A DNA stretch of 64,000 bases from Chaunax sp. Z400 (GCA_037577475.1 CM075197.1:9472018-9536017), one strand, 5' to 3'; shown: positions 1-13,827, counted from the stretch's first letter. Notes: a model not told the origin generated them from the sequence alone. Translations and numbers: made by a program.

Positions 1-1822
1 TTTCAATATTATAATAATAATAATATTATAATGTAATAATTTCAGTTTTATGCAATTTTATAATTCTACTGTACTGCGTTTCAGAAGCAAATATACTTTT
101 TACTTCACTAGATTTACCTGACATAGATAGCTTTACAGAGAATTTACCATAAACCAAACAGTCAGCTCATAAAATATAATGCATTGTTTTATATTCAACA
201 GCCAAGTAGTATATGATCTATATAATAGACTGTATACTGTATATACTACTCAACTGTGCATAACAAGTACTTTTACTTTTGACACATTTTATCATAAGTA
301 AAAGTTCTTTTAAGTTCTCCTAAAACTTATGAACCTTTTCTTGAGTATCTTAATGACTGCATGACTTTTACTTGTAATGGAGTATTTTTAGATGTTGTAT
401 TGCTACCAATGCAGAAGATATGAGGGTTTGATTCGCCACTGATAATGAGTATTTGTATTCTTTTTGTGACTGTATGCACCATAGTTAGATTATATACAGC
501 ATATAGCATTTTCAAAATTAAGAAGATTTAATGAAACCTTATTTTGGACAAACAATATAATATTGATAAGTTACATCATATATACTGCACTAGTATGTCT
601 AATAAGAGTCTTCTTTGCACATCTCACACTGAGCACTTTAATGAACGCCTCTCTACATTAGCATCACATGTTATCTAAGGAGTATTATCGACAACTTAGT
701 GTCAAGCCTGTCACAGATATTTAAGGGCACGTCACTCTAGCAGCAGCCTGATCTGAATCAGTGGTTGCCAGACGGCTGACCGACAACATGAAGACTACTG
801 TCTGTGCTCTAGCTGGATCCAGGGGCTGCTCTGGTTCATTTATAGCGTTTTGTAAATGCAAATGCCTTCAGACAGTTCATATGTCTTGTTGAAAGTATGT
901 ATAGTTTAAGTGCTTTTTTTTATTTTTATGTTGGCTGTGTGCACAGCGGGAGAGCTTAGAGGTCAGATAAACAACGCAGCCAGCCAGGGAATGTGTCATT
1001 ATGTAGCACCATGTTCGTATTTTCAGCCACAGCAGTTGGATAATGATGTGTGGGTTGACTCAAGGTGAAGATGGTAAAGTGCCATATGACAGCAGTATAA
1101 TATGTCTGGGGCAGGGCTAAACAGAAGGAAATGACTCTAAAGGTCAAAGAAGCTGCAGTGTGTTATTCTAACCACGTATATTATGCTAAAAGAGTGAAGC
1201 TAAAGCTACACGATGCAGGCAAATAGTTCCCCACCAGTTGATGATCTGTTTAGAAGACATGGAAATAAAGTAAAAGCATTGTTCTTGTACTGCTGGGTAG
1301 AGCTATTTAGTCCAACTATTACATGTAGGATAGGGAAAATGAAATGCTGTAATTCACACAATATCAGCACAATGGTAGGAACTGCAAAAAACACCTGTAA
1401 GTCAGACTTGGGAGTGTTCATGGATCACACTAAATAAATAGCCTAAATTACCTAGTTTTGTTGTGTTATGTATTTGTAGCGGTTCATTACCAAGTGAAAT
1501 CAGACACAAACAGTGTAAGTTAATGCTCCTATAAAATAATCTGAATCTACTGTATTAGTGTTAATGTTGGATTTCATTTTGCAGTCATTCTACGAACAGT
1601 TTGTTGACATTTCTGTAGGTCTTATCAATAAAAGTGCAATATCATCTGACAAGGACTTAGGATCAAGACTAACCAACAGAGCAATTAGCTCCCACGACCT
1701 CTACACAACTCATAAAAGAATTCTACACTGTAAACATTTTAGTTGAACACATTTTTTTAACAAAATCTGGAAACGCTCAAAAAAGTTGGTTTTCCTGCTC
1801 CCTTCTTCTCGCTGTCCTTCAG
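1..1822. other. AT-rich intergenic or intronic sequence
   Basis: No coding exon can be defended here. The short open frames have no recognisable motifs or codon bias. Around 80-130 and 260-320 there are short pieces with phrases such as 'ctttttacttcacta' that look like a dispersed teleost repeat also seen at 21415-21720. If the exons at 1823-2499 are real, this stretch is probably an intron of that gene. Confidence 0.4.
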
Positions 1823-2499
1823 ATGTCATACGGCAGTCCACGGGGAAACTGGAATGGGTGTGGCCGCCTCCCTCCACGAAAGATCAGACCAAATCTGAGA
1901 AGACACAGGTGAGGTGTCAGGTCTATTTATTAAATAGCTTCATTTTGCCTTTCTCCAATGTTCTCTAAGATCTGTTCATGTTTTTTGTTTTGTTTGTTTG
2001 TTTTTGTTTTTGTTTTGGGGGGGGGGGTTGTGCAAAACACTGACATAGTGTGACATGTTGTATTTTTACTAATTCAAGGAAACACAGTATTAGGGTTATC
2101 ATTGCAATGTATTGTTTTGAAATTCCTAATAAAGCACTGATGAATAGTCTGTCTAAAGGTGAGTTTTATCATATCAATCTGAGCTGAATTTCAAATGTAT
2201 GTATGTCTTTCTGGATCACGGGGTTTTGTTCTGTGAGGCCTGAACCTAAAATGGTGAAGAAGAAAAAAAAAAAAGCAAATAGTGTTTGTTTTAGAAATGC
2301 TTGGATTAGTACAAAAGGCTCTGACGTTTATCTCTAATTCAATTAAAGGGAGCTAATCTCCCATAAATCCTGCTCTTTTCTCCGTCTTATCTTACAGCAG
2401 GAGCCAAAAGTTCGGAGAGGAGGAGGTCAGAAGACTCCTTTATGGCAACGCTGGGAATCAGGTCTCGTCAACGGTCAGACACCAAAGGAAAAGAACTGA
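1823..2499 (+). CDS. Putative last two coding exons of an unidentified gene
   Basis: Two exon-like blocks with good splice signals. Exon A (1823-1908) follows a pyrimidine-rich acceptor (ctgtccttcag) and ends at CAG|GTGAGG. Exon B starts after ttatcttacag at 2398, or after the next CAG at 2401 (a NAGNAG acceptor). Two frames stay open across the junction. In one, exon A starts with the last two bases of a codon and the product ends at TGA 2497-2499; it has a Trp/Pro cluster (LEWVWPPPS) then TPLWQRWESGLVNG, and its codon use looks the more gene-like. The other begins with an ATG at 1823 and ends at TAG 2543-2545. An AATAAA lies at 2703-2708, as expected for a terminal exon. I do not recognise the protein. 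The earlier exons would lie to the left, perhaps outside the window. A chance pair of splice-like sites is the alternative. Confidence 0.35.
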
Positions 2500-2702
2500 T
2501 ACAGGAAATCTTGATGTCATCACTTCAAATAGAACATCTATATAGCTGCCATGCTAGAGCTGCACAAGTCTAAGATTAATCATTATAATTAAAATCCTGA
2601 AGGTAGTTCCACTTTAAATACTTTCTGGCTCTTCTAAATCTGCTTTTTCTGTGTCAAATGTATTTTTTGATATCTTTAAACACTAGATTTAGTCAACGCA
2701 TA

Positions 2703-2708
2703 AATAAA
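2703..2708 (+). terminator. Poly(A) signal AATAAA for the putative 5' gene
   Basis: AATAAA lies about 160-200 bases after the two possible stop codons of the putative terminal exon. That is a normal distance for a short 3' UTR. It is only as good as the exon call. Confidence 0.3.
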
Positions 2709-4547
2709 GCAGTAAAGCTGTAATCATTAAATCCCTTTTCTCTTTTAATCTCCGTCAATCAAGTTATGTAAACAACAACAGTCCTGTTCCTGCAGTCACA
2801 CTGTTGTCAAATTTAATAGAGCTGCAACAGTTTGGCGGTTTGGCAATTTCCAATTGATCTATTGCTTAGGTGTTTGAATAAGGAGTCCAGTTTGTTCATC
2901 ATGTTTATTCCCACAAATGAAATAACTATTTGTCATTTTATGTATCACATACACAATTATTATTAGTAGAGAACTAATGCTATATAGAACCAATTTAAAG
3001 ATTTAAACGGGCAGCCCACTGAAGAGTACAACTACTCACCGGTAAAAACAGTCAGATAAAGTTCTATGTGGCTTTGGAGGGAACTCTCTGCAAAAACCAA
3101 TGTGACGATGTAATAAAGGTTGTTTTGGCTTGGAGTCTATACATTTACAAATGAAAGCCTGTGTTGCAAACTGGAAGTGTGGCATTTGGAAGACATAAGT
3201 GGGTAATTACTGTGCAGGGAGAGTTTAATGAAAGGCACTGTACAGTTGCATTGTGGGAAATGATTGGGGCTTGAATCATATTAGGAAATGTAAATAAATG
3301 TGGTGTGGTCTTCTGTTTCCCTTTATATATATTTCTCTTTGTATATTTAACTTTATGGGGATTATTGCACCTTCTCTGATCAACCTAAAAATCCTCTTGA
3401 GACAAACTGGAGATTGGCAAATGGTAGAAGGAGAACTCCCTGCATAACAAATATAGTAATCGTTTTGGCGCCCCTTAGAGGTACATCTCCTCAGTAAGGT
3501 GATTGTACATTCAAGTAATGGATTTTGTCATGACTACATTAAAAAATATAGTTAAACAAAGTCATGAGAAAAGCTTCCCCAGTTGACCCGTGAGCCAGGA
3601 CAGACTCTCCACAGACAGAAGCACACTGCTTAGCCTTGTCTAAGCACCATCTGTTAGCCCCAGTGCTTCTGCCAGCAGAGGAAGGACTTGAGCTCTGTCC
3701 TTCTTGGCTCGGATATCCCAGTGTTATCTGGCCTCACTTCTCTGCCAACCCACAAACCGCAGACATGATCAAGGCCTATAGGGTTCAGCTGTTATGACAT
3801 TTTAAGATGGCGTTCCTAAAACAGATCCAAAATGTCAGATGTCAGCACTTTCCTTCAGCTTTTAAATGACTCTGGAATGGAATTTTTCACGCGTTAACAC
3901 ACAAAGCCCATGTTATGCTTTATCTGAATCCGTCCTCAAATGGATAACGCTGAATTGCTATTGGACAGCTGATGTGTGACAGAAGGCTGATGCAGATCAA
4001 GTGAGGCTGAGCAATCAAAACCAGGATGCACCTTTTTTTTTTTTGTCTGCCTTATCCGTCCTGTTGACAACTATTTTAAGGTGAGCGGCACAGTCAGGCT
4101 CTCTATAACCACCAGTATCACTTTGAGGCCAAGTCTATGATGTCATTGAGTTGAGACATTTTCCCTTTAAAGTTCACATGTAGTTTTAGTAAAATAACAT
4201 TTTGAGACCCAAAGATGTCACAAAAAAGGATTAGCTTTTTGTCTATATCAGTTGACTCTTGCTAGTCTTGTGGGTTCTCTCAATGACCACGGCCCAGACG
4301 ACATTTTCCAGAGGAACAGTCTTTTATGTTAACACAAACAATAAAACACAAACTCAGCTTTGATCAACCCAGATGTTTCCTCGTGTCTCCAGTCTCTCAC
4401 AGACTTCAGGAGGCATATTCTGTGTGTGTGGCAAACTCTCCTCAGGTCCAACACGTTACTGCGGATAAGGTAGAGAGAGGAATCAGTAGAACACACAACA
4501 ACTGTTGTAATTAACTCTCTCTCCCTGACGCCGTTCCCTGAACCGCT

Positions 4548-4551
<4 letters not shown>

Positions 4552-4611
<60 letters not shown>

Positions 4612-4621
4612 CTCTCTCTCT
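4552..4621. repeat. (CT)n microsatellite
   Basis: About 70 bases of nearly pure CT dinucleotide with one GC interruption near 4609. On the other strand it is a GA tract, which creates meaningless Arg/Glu-rich open frames. Confidence 0.97.
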
Positions 4622-5347
4622 TTGCACTGAGCTCATGCCAAACCCCCACGGCCACATTGTCAAAAAACAAACACATATGTGTGTATCAGAACTCTTTCCC
4701 CTTTCTCCATTTATCAACTCATGACCCCATCAGATTTATTGTTTACTGTTGAATGGGACTCAGTCTTTGCTGGGAGCCACTGGACTAAACAACCATTATA
4801 ATGTAGCTCAAACTAATTCCACTTCCATGGACTGCAGCAGTAAAATGTGGTTTGCACATCAGTAGTAACAATCAACATAAATAATATAATACATACTTAT
4901 ATATCAGTCAGAGGGATCTGTCTGCTGAACAACCATTACTCTTGATTCTTTTATGTACATTTTTCTGAAAATACTTTTGTATTTCTACTGAGATTTTGAA
5001 AGCAGGACGTTTGTAATGGAGTATGGGCAGAGGAAGTTACCTTCATTTATAGTATATTAACAGCATTATGCCATTTAGAATATCAGCATATGTTTATGTG
5101 GTGTATTTAAGCATCTACATGTAGAGATACAAATAAGGTCTCACAGCTGATCCTATCAAATAAGGTTTGGGTGATTTATTTTCTCCATGGCTATTAAAAA
5201 AAACACGCTTGCTTCTTCATATTGTGTCCATGCAGATTTAGTTGATGCCCTGTTAAAGTTTCTTCATCTTATATGTACTATATTGTAAACATTATATTTA
5301 AAGGGATTTCTCTTCCTAATGTGGATGTAAATCTTTTCTGTTATTCA

Positions 5348-5361
5348 CCAGAAGAGGGCAG
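5348..5361 (+). promoter_or_regulatory. CTCF-like motif
   Basis: CCAGAAGAGGGCAG matches the vertebrate CTCF core CCASYAGRKGGCRS at 13 of 14 positions. It is a candidate insulator or loop anchor with its motif pointing towards the NFIL3 genes. Motif match only; no occupancy evidence. Confidence 0.4.
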
Positions 5362-7290
5362 TATAGCCTTAATAATCAAGAGAAAATGTTTGTAGACCAC
5401 ACAAACCAGGAAGTACTCAGACATGATTCTGGCTGTTGAATTCCTTGCTCAGTCAGAATATGTGCTACAGCTGAATATATGGGTATTTAATGCAGCCTTT
5501 AAGATAACATGATGAAAACTAAAATAATTATCTCTTACAGGCCAAACCTTTAACATAGTGTCACTTTATCCAGACATACTTATATATACTTAGGTTTGTT
5601 CATATTCGGTCTTAGGATTGTTATACCAAGGCGTCACTTCATGGGAAGTGAAACCGTAGGGCAGGAAGGGTTATATAATCTTTGTAATTCATCCACTGAT
5701 GAGTCACAGCACAGAACAAGAGCCATGAGCAAAAACATCTCATCAATTCTATGTACACAAAGATGATAAAAAAAATTTTTTTAAAAGAAGTTGCTTAAGA
5801 GCACATTTGTGGGTTGGGTGGTAATTCTTCAGATGTTTGGCTAACTTCATATCATTCATGAGGGCTGAGGAGAAACAAACTCTGCCCCAGTGGAAACACA
5901 AACAACACATTGGTGAGATGAATCTCACATAATGTTATCTTTTTCAAACTCTTTGCCGCAAACTCACAGACAAACTCACAGCAGGAGTAGAATAAAGTTG
6001 CTCTGACGATTAATGAGAAACAAATCTGTTCAGGATGTACAGTTTATTCAGCGGCATGCAATGTTCAGTTTTCCTGAAACACAAATGTGTGCTTCATGCT
6101 AAAATGGCAACAAAAAAACAACAACTAGGTTGTCAGTTGAGTAAAAAAATGAGAAAATAGTGCTAACCATGCAGTGACAGGGAACTAAATGAAGACAGTA
6201 CTCTCCACTTAGTGCTATTATTGTACATCACCCTGCACTGAGTTCACAAATACCAAGAGCATTGTGAGTGCTTATTATGGAGTAGAACAGTGACAGCTCT
6301 GACATCACTGCTCCCTCAGCACAGTGAGATGGAGCTCGACTCGACTCTGCACCAGCAGCAATGGACAGATGAGTGATGACTCATTCTTACCACCCACACG
6401 ACTCATCACGACATCGTCAGGACCCAACACCGAGGAACTCTCACTCACTTCCAAATTAAAACCCTTCCACATACTTTAAACATTACTTGAGCCTCACTCA
6501 CAGGAAGCTTAAATATTTAGTTTAGATGCTGTGGAAAAACAACTCCCATTCTGGGGGGAAATTACAAATACGGTTATTTTTCTATCTACTTCAACACCTG
6601 AACAACACATGTCGCAATGCAGAGTGCATGGTTGGCAAGAGAGCAGATAGCAAGAAGTATGAATAGAAGTAATAGTTAAAGGCAACAATGGTTGAAATAG
6701 TTTGTCAAACACTGTTGACAACCTTATAATGCTATAGGCTCCACTGTGCTGTAATATACTGTAGCCTAAAATTCCTTCCCTTCAGCTTTGACAAACCAGT
6801 CTTTGCTTGTTGACCAGAAACACATGGGAATTAAAGTCACCACAGATTTTAAACTCTGATATATCCCAAATACAGGGAGATTTATCCAGCTGAAATGGGC
6901 ATAACTAGCATTGTGTGAACTAATTTATTTATATGTTAAAGTACCCAAGTTGAAAATTTGGTTGAAATGGTTTAAAGAGTTAGCAAAAAGTAATGGATAA
7001 ATGAGACAGCTTGATAAAAGTAATTGACAGGATGCACTTTTACATAGCATCCAGTTTAATTGGGATTAGGGTGCTGAGGGGATACTGGAGTCCCTCTGAG
7101 TGCATCAGACAAAAGGGTTTCAGAAGCACTGAGTTAGAGTTTGTATTGTTGTCTGTGCTTCTTCTTGAATTACTGAATGAATAAACAGGGTAGTGGGAGC
7201 ATGAGGTAAGGACAGAATAAACTGACCTCAGATGGCTCTGCTTAGATGAACCACTGTCCTCAACAAACCCTTCCATTCGTACTCACAATC

Positions 7291-7313
7291 TCCTCCTCCT
7301 CCTCCTCCTCCTC
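7291..7313. repeat. (TCC)n microsatellite
   Basis: About eight tandem TCC/CTC triplets. The reverse strand reads as a GGA tract. Confidence 0.95.
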
Positions 7314-9767
7314 TCGCCTCCCACTCTCTGTTTGCACACTGAAAACTCAATTGTTTAAATCCATGATACTACATTACAACGGTCAACAATAAGATGACCG
7401 TGAAATTCGAGTGTGATGAGATAATGACCGTTTTTGTTACATGGTTTCATTCTCTCTTTGTCTCCTTCCTTCAGTTTTCAAAGCCTCTGTGTTACACTGT
7501 TGCTGTTGATGTCATCTCCTCTTACTTTCTGGAAAGCAAAACGATTTTCCCTTGAAATAAATAATGAAAATGATATAGCAATTTCTCCTACATTTGAATT
7601 TTATGCAGCCAAGGGCAGTGCAGTTTGGAGGGTTAGTCATGACAGCTCATAGAGATTACATAATCGGATAACAAAAATTAAGAAAATATAATCAGTCCAT
7701 ATACCACTGAAACTGTGTAATTTGATTAGACTTACAAGGAGAACATTTTACAACAGATTACATTTTGATTAGTTCTTGAAAATATGACATCACTCTGACT
7801 TCAAAGATGTACAAGATAAGAGCATCCTGATCTCCATTTTTATTTTTTCAAGCCCAAAATAAAGTTGCCGTCATCCTGAAAGACCTCAACTTCAAAACTG
7901 AAGAAACATTCATGGAAAAAAAAAGAAGCCTACACACAGTACATGTGTAGTTTGTGCACACATTGTTTTTGTGAGGGTAATTTGATTTAACCAACTAAAT
8001 ACTCAAAATGCAAAATACATTGGATTTTCAATGCTTTCACTTGACTTGTTGGCATTTTTGTACTACGTTTATCTGCCCCTCAAAGTCTAATATTAGCTTT
8101 AAAATACGGTCACAAAACCAATTCATTGTGATAACTTACACCAGTGATGTGACCGTGCGACACAACAAATAACAAACAAAGGATGGAAATTTTTTTTTTA
8201 TAAAGTGCATCAAAAGACTCAAGGTAATTAAATCTGCAGAGGGAAAAGAGGTTCAAATCAAAACTGGGCGGATGTCCTCCTGACTGGAACACAACACCAT
8301 GACCTCAAACTACTCTGTAATTCTTGCCTTTCCAAAAGTAGCTGGTAACCACAACCTGCTTCAAGGACAAGTGTAGCTGATGAACTTAGAAAGTCCTCAG
8401 TCAGTCACAAAGACATAAGTAAATTTGAACTCCTGCTTTTGTAACGAGGGTCATAAGAAAGACATGATAAAACACTGCCTGACAACTAATTTTACTTCAC
8501 AATATCAAATGAAGTCCACAGATTACTTGAATTATAGCTTCTAGTATTTTATGGCTGTGATAATAACGCAGGAACATAATGTTTCTATAGATCGGATTGA
8601 GCAGAGTCTTCTAAGGTCACAGAGATGAATCCTTTCACTAAAGAAGATACTGATCTTTTAAATGTGTCCTCCATCCATTTTCTGCTGGATGTGGTTTGGA
8701 TTGAGCTTTATGAGCGGTTCACTTTGGGTTAAGCCCTTTCAGCCAACTCTTCAAAACCCTTTTTGCATGGTTTCTCTCTGGTGGCAGCTGCTGAACTATA
8801 CCTCCCCTTCTATTTTGGGATTTAAGGGAAAGAGTATTCTCGCATGACTTTCAAACAATCCTTTCAACATTGGAACATTGCTGGGATTAGGATGCAGTAT
8901 GAATTACAACAAAGTGAAGATCCTTAAACCTAAACATGGAAGCCTCCCATGAAAACGATAATACTTTTAGAAGTGTGGGGGCTGTGGCAGAAATTAGATC
9001 TGTGACAAAAATGCTTAGGCGTTGTCAACATAATGGTGGTCAGATGCACAACAGCTTGGAAGGTTCCTTCTTTGCCTTCGAGACAATAAAACAAATAACT
9101 ACAAATGTTTTTGAAAATCTAAAACTAATAAAAGTGTTATTTGCTAAATTGAGTTCAGTCTTTTTGCATCAGAGCATATAAAAAGTTAAATATTAGAAAA
9201 CACATCTAGCGTGGTTGCTGTGTCAGGACCTGTCAGGAAGTTAAGACATTAAATAATGAAAAAAAAATTATGCAAGGTCAGGAAAGATACTCTGTAATGT
9301 GGAAGTACACTCTTTATTGTGGAAAGCTTTACTCTTTGGTTCCTTGGACTGGTCTTCATATCATAAGAGTAAATGAGCTACCATTAGCTTTTATTAAATA
9401 CATCTTTGTTAATTATTATAATAGCTGTGACAGAATGTTAATATCTAGACACAAGTCCTTATGTGACATCATGGGAAACTGCTCACAAACTGCTTGACAA
9501 TCCTGTTAGACTTGTCCTTATGCATCTATCATGTGCTCGCTTCGACCATAAAAGGATTTCAGGAAATGTGACATCAGCTGATCACAGCAGCTCCTGCAAC
9601 AAGATCCACTTGCCTCGTATAACAAATTCTGTTTCTTCTTTTTATAAAGACCATGGTAGGATGGTGTAGCACACAACGTAGGACCTTTATTGACAGGATA
9701 CAATATAAACAACCATACTTTGTGATATTTGGCATTCACAAAGTAAGAGTTTGATCAAATCTTAACA

Positions 9768-9985
9768 TAGCAGTTCACCCAAAAATGAAAATTCTGTCCT
9801 TTTCCACCTGCCCCAGTGCAGACTAAAGTCTGCTGAAGTTCCTTAATCCACCAAACACTCTGGAGCTTCACAACAATACATGTGGAAGCATTCTCCTGAA
9901 CAACTGAAGAACATGAGGATATGTTTAAAAATGTAAAAGAAGACCAAAAGCAAACATAACATGATTTCATACAGCTCACATCCTG
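9768..9985. repeat. Dispersed teleost repeat relic
   Basis: The block starts with 'cagttcacccaaaaatgaaaa' (one base shifted in places) and runs through 'ctccggagcttcaca'-like and 'cattctcctgaacaactgaag' phrases. I recognise these as typical of an abundant short repeat of fish genomes. No terminal repeats or coding capacity are visible. The family name cannot be given from sequence alone. Confidence 0.5.
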
Positions 9986-11286
9986 TCTGAGGATGGGCGG
10001 GGGTGGGGGTTACAAGAGAATGCTGTCATTCTGGCTCACTGTGAAGCTCCAGAAATGTTTTGTTTACTAAGAAACTGGATTAATTAAGAGTTATGTTGGA
10101 GCGCAAAACTAATCTGGTGAGAAATTATAGCAAGTTGTCGAGGAAGAGCCTCGCTGAAGGTCTGATGGTCAATTTTTTTTTTTTTAAATACTTCTGCTTC
10201 CAGCATGTTTGTTTCCATTTTGACAATTCAGCATCATGGTTCAGCAGCACAGTTACAGTTCATATTAAAACAACAATCACTTGAGATGAATTTTGATATT
10301 GAAGAAAAAGTCTCAACATGATGATTATGAATCAAGATCCTGATAATGGAAAAAGTCATTCTGGACCATTGATTGGAAATCAAGGTATCACTTTTCAGAG
10401 TTGAGTTTATTTGACCCAAATTGTGTCAGTCCTCCAAGGTTTATCATAACATAGTGTTCCACATAACTTAAGAAAGTAAGATAAACAAAACAGAACAATG
10501 AATAGTGGCACACTGAGGGATTATACACACAGAGAGCCTGCAGAAGGAGACGTAACAACACTGTTTCGGATGTTGCATGTCTCCTCTGGATATAATCTGT
10601 GTGACATGGTTTAGAGGGGTTGTACCATGCTGTGCATTCTGACAGTGACCAGAGAGATTATCAAACAAATAAATTATGACTCACGCCAGAAACAGTCTCA
10701 ACATCTGTCCATATTCATGCAGTAAGAAAAACAAACCCATGCAGCATTAATTATCTCTCCATGGAGCTTTCTTGTGATGGCTGAAGTTCAACAACGTCTC
10801 TGACAAGGCTGCATTAGGTGAACCTGAGCACCCAGGACACTGTGCCACTGTCGTGCTGGAATGAACAAGGTGGAAACTGGGCCATCTATATTTGTGCTAC
10901 CCTCTGATTTTAAACAGATTATGTAACAGGAAAGCACGCTTTACATAACCGCCTATGGAAATGCAAACCGTCATACCCTCTATGCACCCTTTGTACCAAA
11001 ACTGAACAATTGAATTGCTCCATCCCTCATTTTATCCAATCAACTGACACCAAAATCAATTATGTTATACATACCTCCTGTAATACTAGGACATGTGTGT
11101 GTCTGTTTTTGTTCGAAACATGATTTTATTATGACAGCGATGTAAACCGGTCTCCACATGAGATAAATGCTGTGTTTATTGAGTCATCTGTGAAGACAAA
11201 TGATAACATTATGCAGTTACAGCATATTTTCAGTGATGTGTACAAACACACACTGACTGAGAAAGTCAATCACCTTTCAAATCTGT

Positions 11287-13325
11287 GACAACAAGGAGGG
11301 ACTGCCTTGGCTTTTATTAGCAGCTAGAGAAGTTGTACAAGAAAGCACTGGTTTCAGCCCCAATGATCTTGTGTTTGGGCACACTGTGCGTGGCCCACTA
11401 GCCATTGTAAAGGATAATTGGGAGTCCTCCAAACCTCAGCAAAGTCTGTTAGACTATGTTAATGGATTTAAACAGAGACTGTATGAGGCAGGACAATTGG
11501 CTAAAAAAAACTTGGAGCTTGCTCAGGAAAAAAAAGACTGTATGACCGCAAGGTTGAACAACACAAGTATGGTCCTGGTGATCAGGTTCTGGTGTTGTTG
11601 CCAGTGGTTGAGTCTCCTTTTCAAGCTAAATCTTTTGGTCCTTGCAGTGTGTTACGTCAAGTTTCAGAGCTCAACTACTTGGTTTCTGTGCCAAATAAAA
11701 GGAAGGCAACCAAAATCTGTCATGTAAACTTAATGAAACCATATCATGTCCGTGTCCCTGATACAACTGAGTCTGGGGCATGTGGTAATCCCATACTTCT
11801 TAGTTGTGTTGATCCAAAGCCTTCTTTGGGGGTGGCAGCTTTGGAGGAGGAGGAAGTGGTAATGGGCAGTGGAGTGTTGCAACCTCGGCTTAAGAACCCA
11901 GAACTTCTGAGTAATATGCATGAGTTGTTGGGTCACTTGGATGAGTCTCAGAGTGAGGAGTTGAGTGGCATCATTGACCATTATTCATCTTTTTTTTCAG
12001 ATACTCCATCTTGCACGGGCTTGATTCAACATGATATTGATGTTGGTGAGGCTCAGCCCATTAAACAACGTATTTATCGGATGCCTCTGGAGAAACAAGA
12101 AATATTACAGTCTGAAGTTACTTACATGTTAGATAACAGTTTGGCTGTGCCATCCTCCTCAGCTTGGGCTTCTCCATGTTTATTGGTTAAAAAGACAGAT
12201 GCGTCTTTCAGGCCTTGTACAGATTTTCGCAAGGTTAACGCCGTCACAAAACCAGATTCCTACCCACTGCCTAGGATGGAAGATTGTGTGGATCAGGTGG
12301 GGGCGGCACAATATGTTAGTAAGTTTGACCTCTTGAAAGGGTACTGGCAAGTTCCTCTTTCTGAAAGGGCACAAGAGATTTGCTCGTTCATTACTCCCTC
12401 TGGTCTCTATAGTTATACTGTTATGCCGTTTGGGTTGCGTAATGCACCTGCAACGTTCCAGAGACTCATGAATGAAGTTGTTTCTGGTTTACAGGGTTGA
12501 GCAGTATATCTAGATGATGTTGTCATTTATAGTGACTCGTGGGAGGAACACCTAAACCGGATAAAGGCGTTGTTTGAGAGGTTGGTTTGGGCCCGTTTAA
12601 CCCGTTTAACAGTCAACCTCGCAAAGTGCGAGTTTGCTAGAGCTTCTGTTACGTATCTGGGAAAAGTGGTGGGGCAAGGTGAAGTGCGGCCAGTGGATGC
12701 CAAGGTAACAGCCATTAAGGCCTATCCTATACCCTTAACCAAAAAGGAGCTAATGCGTTTCCTTGGTATGGCTGGCTACTACCGCAGTTTTTGTGCTAAT
12801 TTTGCCTCTGTTGTAGCTCCACTTACCAACTTGCTGAAGGCTGAGGTAAAGTTCAGTTGGTCTCCTGATTGTCAGGAAGCATTTGACAAGGCTAAGACAA
12901 TGTTGTGCTCAGCACCAGTACTTGCTGCTCCTCGATTAGGACAGCCATTTCAGCTTCAAGTTGATGCCAGCAATGTTGGGGCTGGTGCGGTTTTGATGCA
13001 AGGCAATGCAGATGGGGTAATGAGACCTGTAAGCTACTTCTCCAAAAAGTTTAAGTCTTATCAGTTGCACTACTCTGTGATAGAGAAAGAGGCTCTTGCA
13101 CTTGTTTGGGCCCTCCAACATTTTGATGTGTATGTTGGGTCGGGCGCTCCCCTTGTTGTGTTTACAGATCACAATCCGTTGACGTTTTTACGGTCACTGC
13201 AAAACCCAAATCAACGGTTGATGAGATGGGCTTTATTCTTGCAGCCTTATGAGTTGGATATGCAACATATTAGGGGCACTGCCAATCTTGTTGCTGATGC
13301 CTTATCTCGTGCCGCTTTGCCTTAA
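11287..13325 (+). pseudogene. pol: Broken pol: integrase end, reverse transcriptase, RNase H
   Basis: The integrase part keeps the phrases LPWLLLAAREVVQESTGFSP and LVFGHTVRGPL, followed by a degenerate GPY/F-type module (SFGPCSVL). A frame change of one base lies in the A-run at about 11527-11535. Reverse transcriptase follows with FRPCTDFRKVN, the first catalytic Asp in SKFDLLKGYWQVPL, MPFGLRNAPATFQRLM, and the YLDD box at about 12507-12518. An in-frame TGA at 12498-12500 lies two codons before that box (TGA, Ala, Val, then Tyr). The frame is otherwise open to the stop after Pro at 13323-13325. RNase H motifs are present: QVDASNVGAGAVL, the IEKEALALVWAL Glu, FTDHNPL, and ADALSRA at the end. 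Only two breaks are visible over about 2 kb, which suggests a fairly recent insertion. Confidence 0.9.
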
Positions 13326-13663
13326 GGTCTCCTGACCTTACAACCTCTATTTTCTCAAGTATTACCATTTTGGAAAGAGGTGGTGGTAAACCTATTGGTT
13401 GTGGTTGTTTGGATAAAGTGAGCAATTATATTGCTCTGATAAGGGACCCCTAATTTTGGGGATCTAGTGACTGTCAGAAATACTTCACGTTCCATAATAT
13501 GGCATGACGTTATTAATTTGAATGTTTTTCAGTCTACAGGGCCGAACACTGATCTTATGGAGGGGGGTGTGACAACCCTCTTGTCTTCCTGTTTGGGCTG
13601 CCCTTCCTGTTAGGAGGGAAACAGGAAGGAAATTGATTTCACCTGTACCTGCTGCTCCTCAGC

Positions 13664-13670
13664 TATATAA
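13664..13670 (+). promoter_or_regulatory. LTR TATA box
   Basis: TATATAA about 97 bases inside the LTR, in the position of a U3 promoter. It could start transcripts that run rightwards into the flank. Confidence 0.5.
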
Positions 13671-13821
13671 GCTGGTGGTTTCAGCAGGTTTTTCTCTCTC
13701 TCTATGGGCACATGGACATCGGGTTTGTTTGGTAGATTTCTTTTGTGTTCGTATGCTTTGTCCATTCTATATCACTGATCTACACACATTTATATTGTCT
13801 TTGGTTAATTATCTTCTGTTA

Positions 13822-13827
13822 AATAAA
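13822..13827 (+). terminator. LTR poly(A) signal
   Basis: AATAAA about 64 bases before the LTR end, where an R/U5-type poly(A) signal is expected. Confidence 0.55.

Larger units (their letters stand above)
2709..11278. other. Intergenic region with microsatellites and repeat relics
   Basis: About 8.5 kb without a supportable gene. It is AT-rich with scattered short open frames that look random. It holds a CTCF-like motif (5348-5361), a CT microsatellite (4552-4621), a TCC microsatellite (7291-7313) and a dispersed teleost repeat (about 9768-9985). Nothing else stands out. Confidence 0.6.

Noticed and set aside
4329..4717. Arg/Glu-repeat open frames on the - strand
   Set aside because: They are translations of the GA/CT microsatellite.
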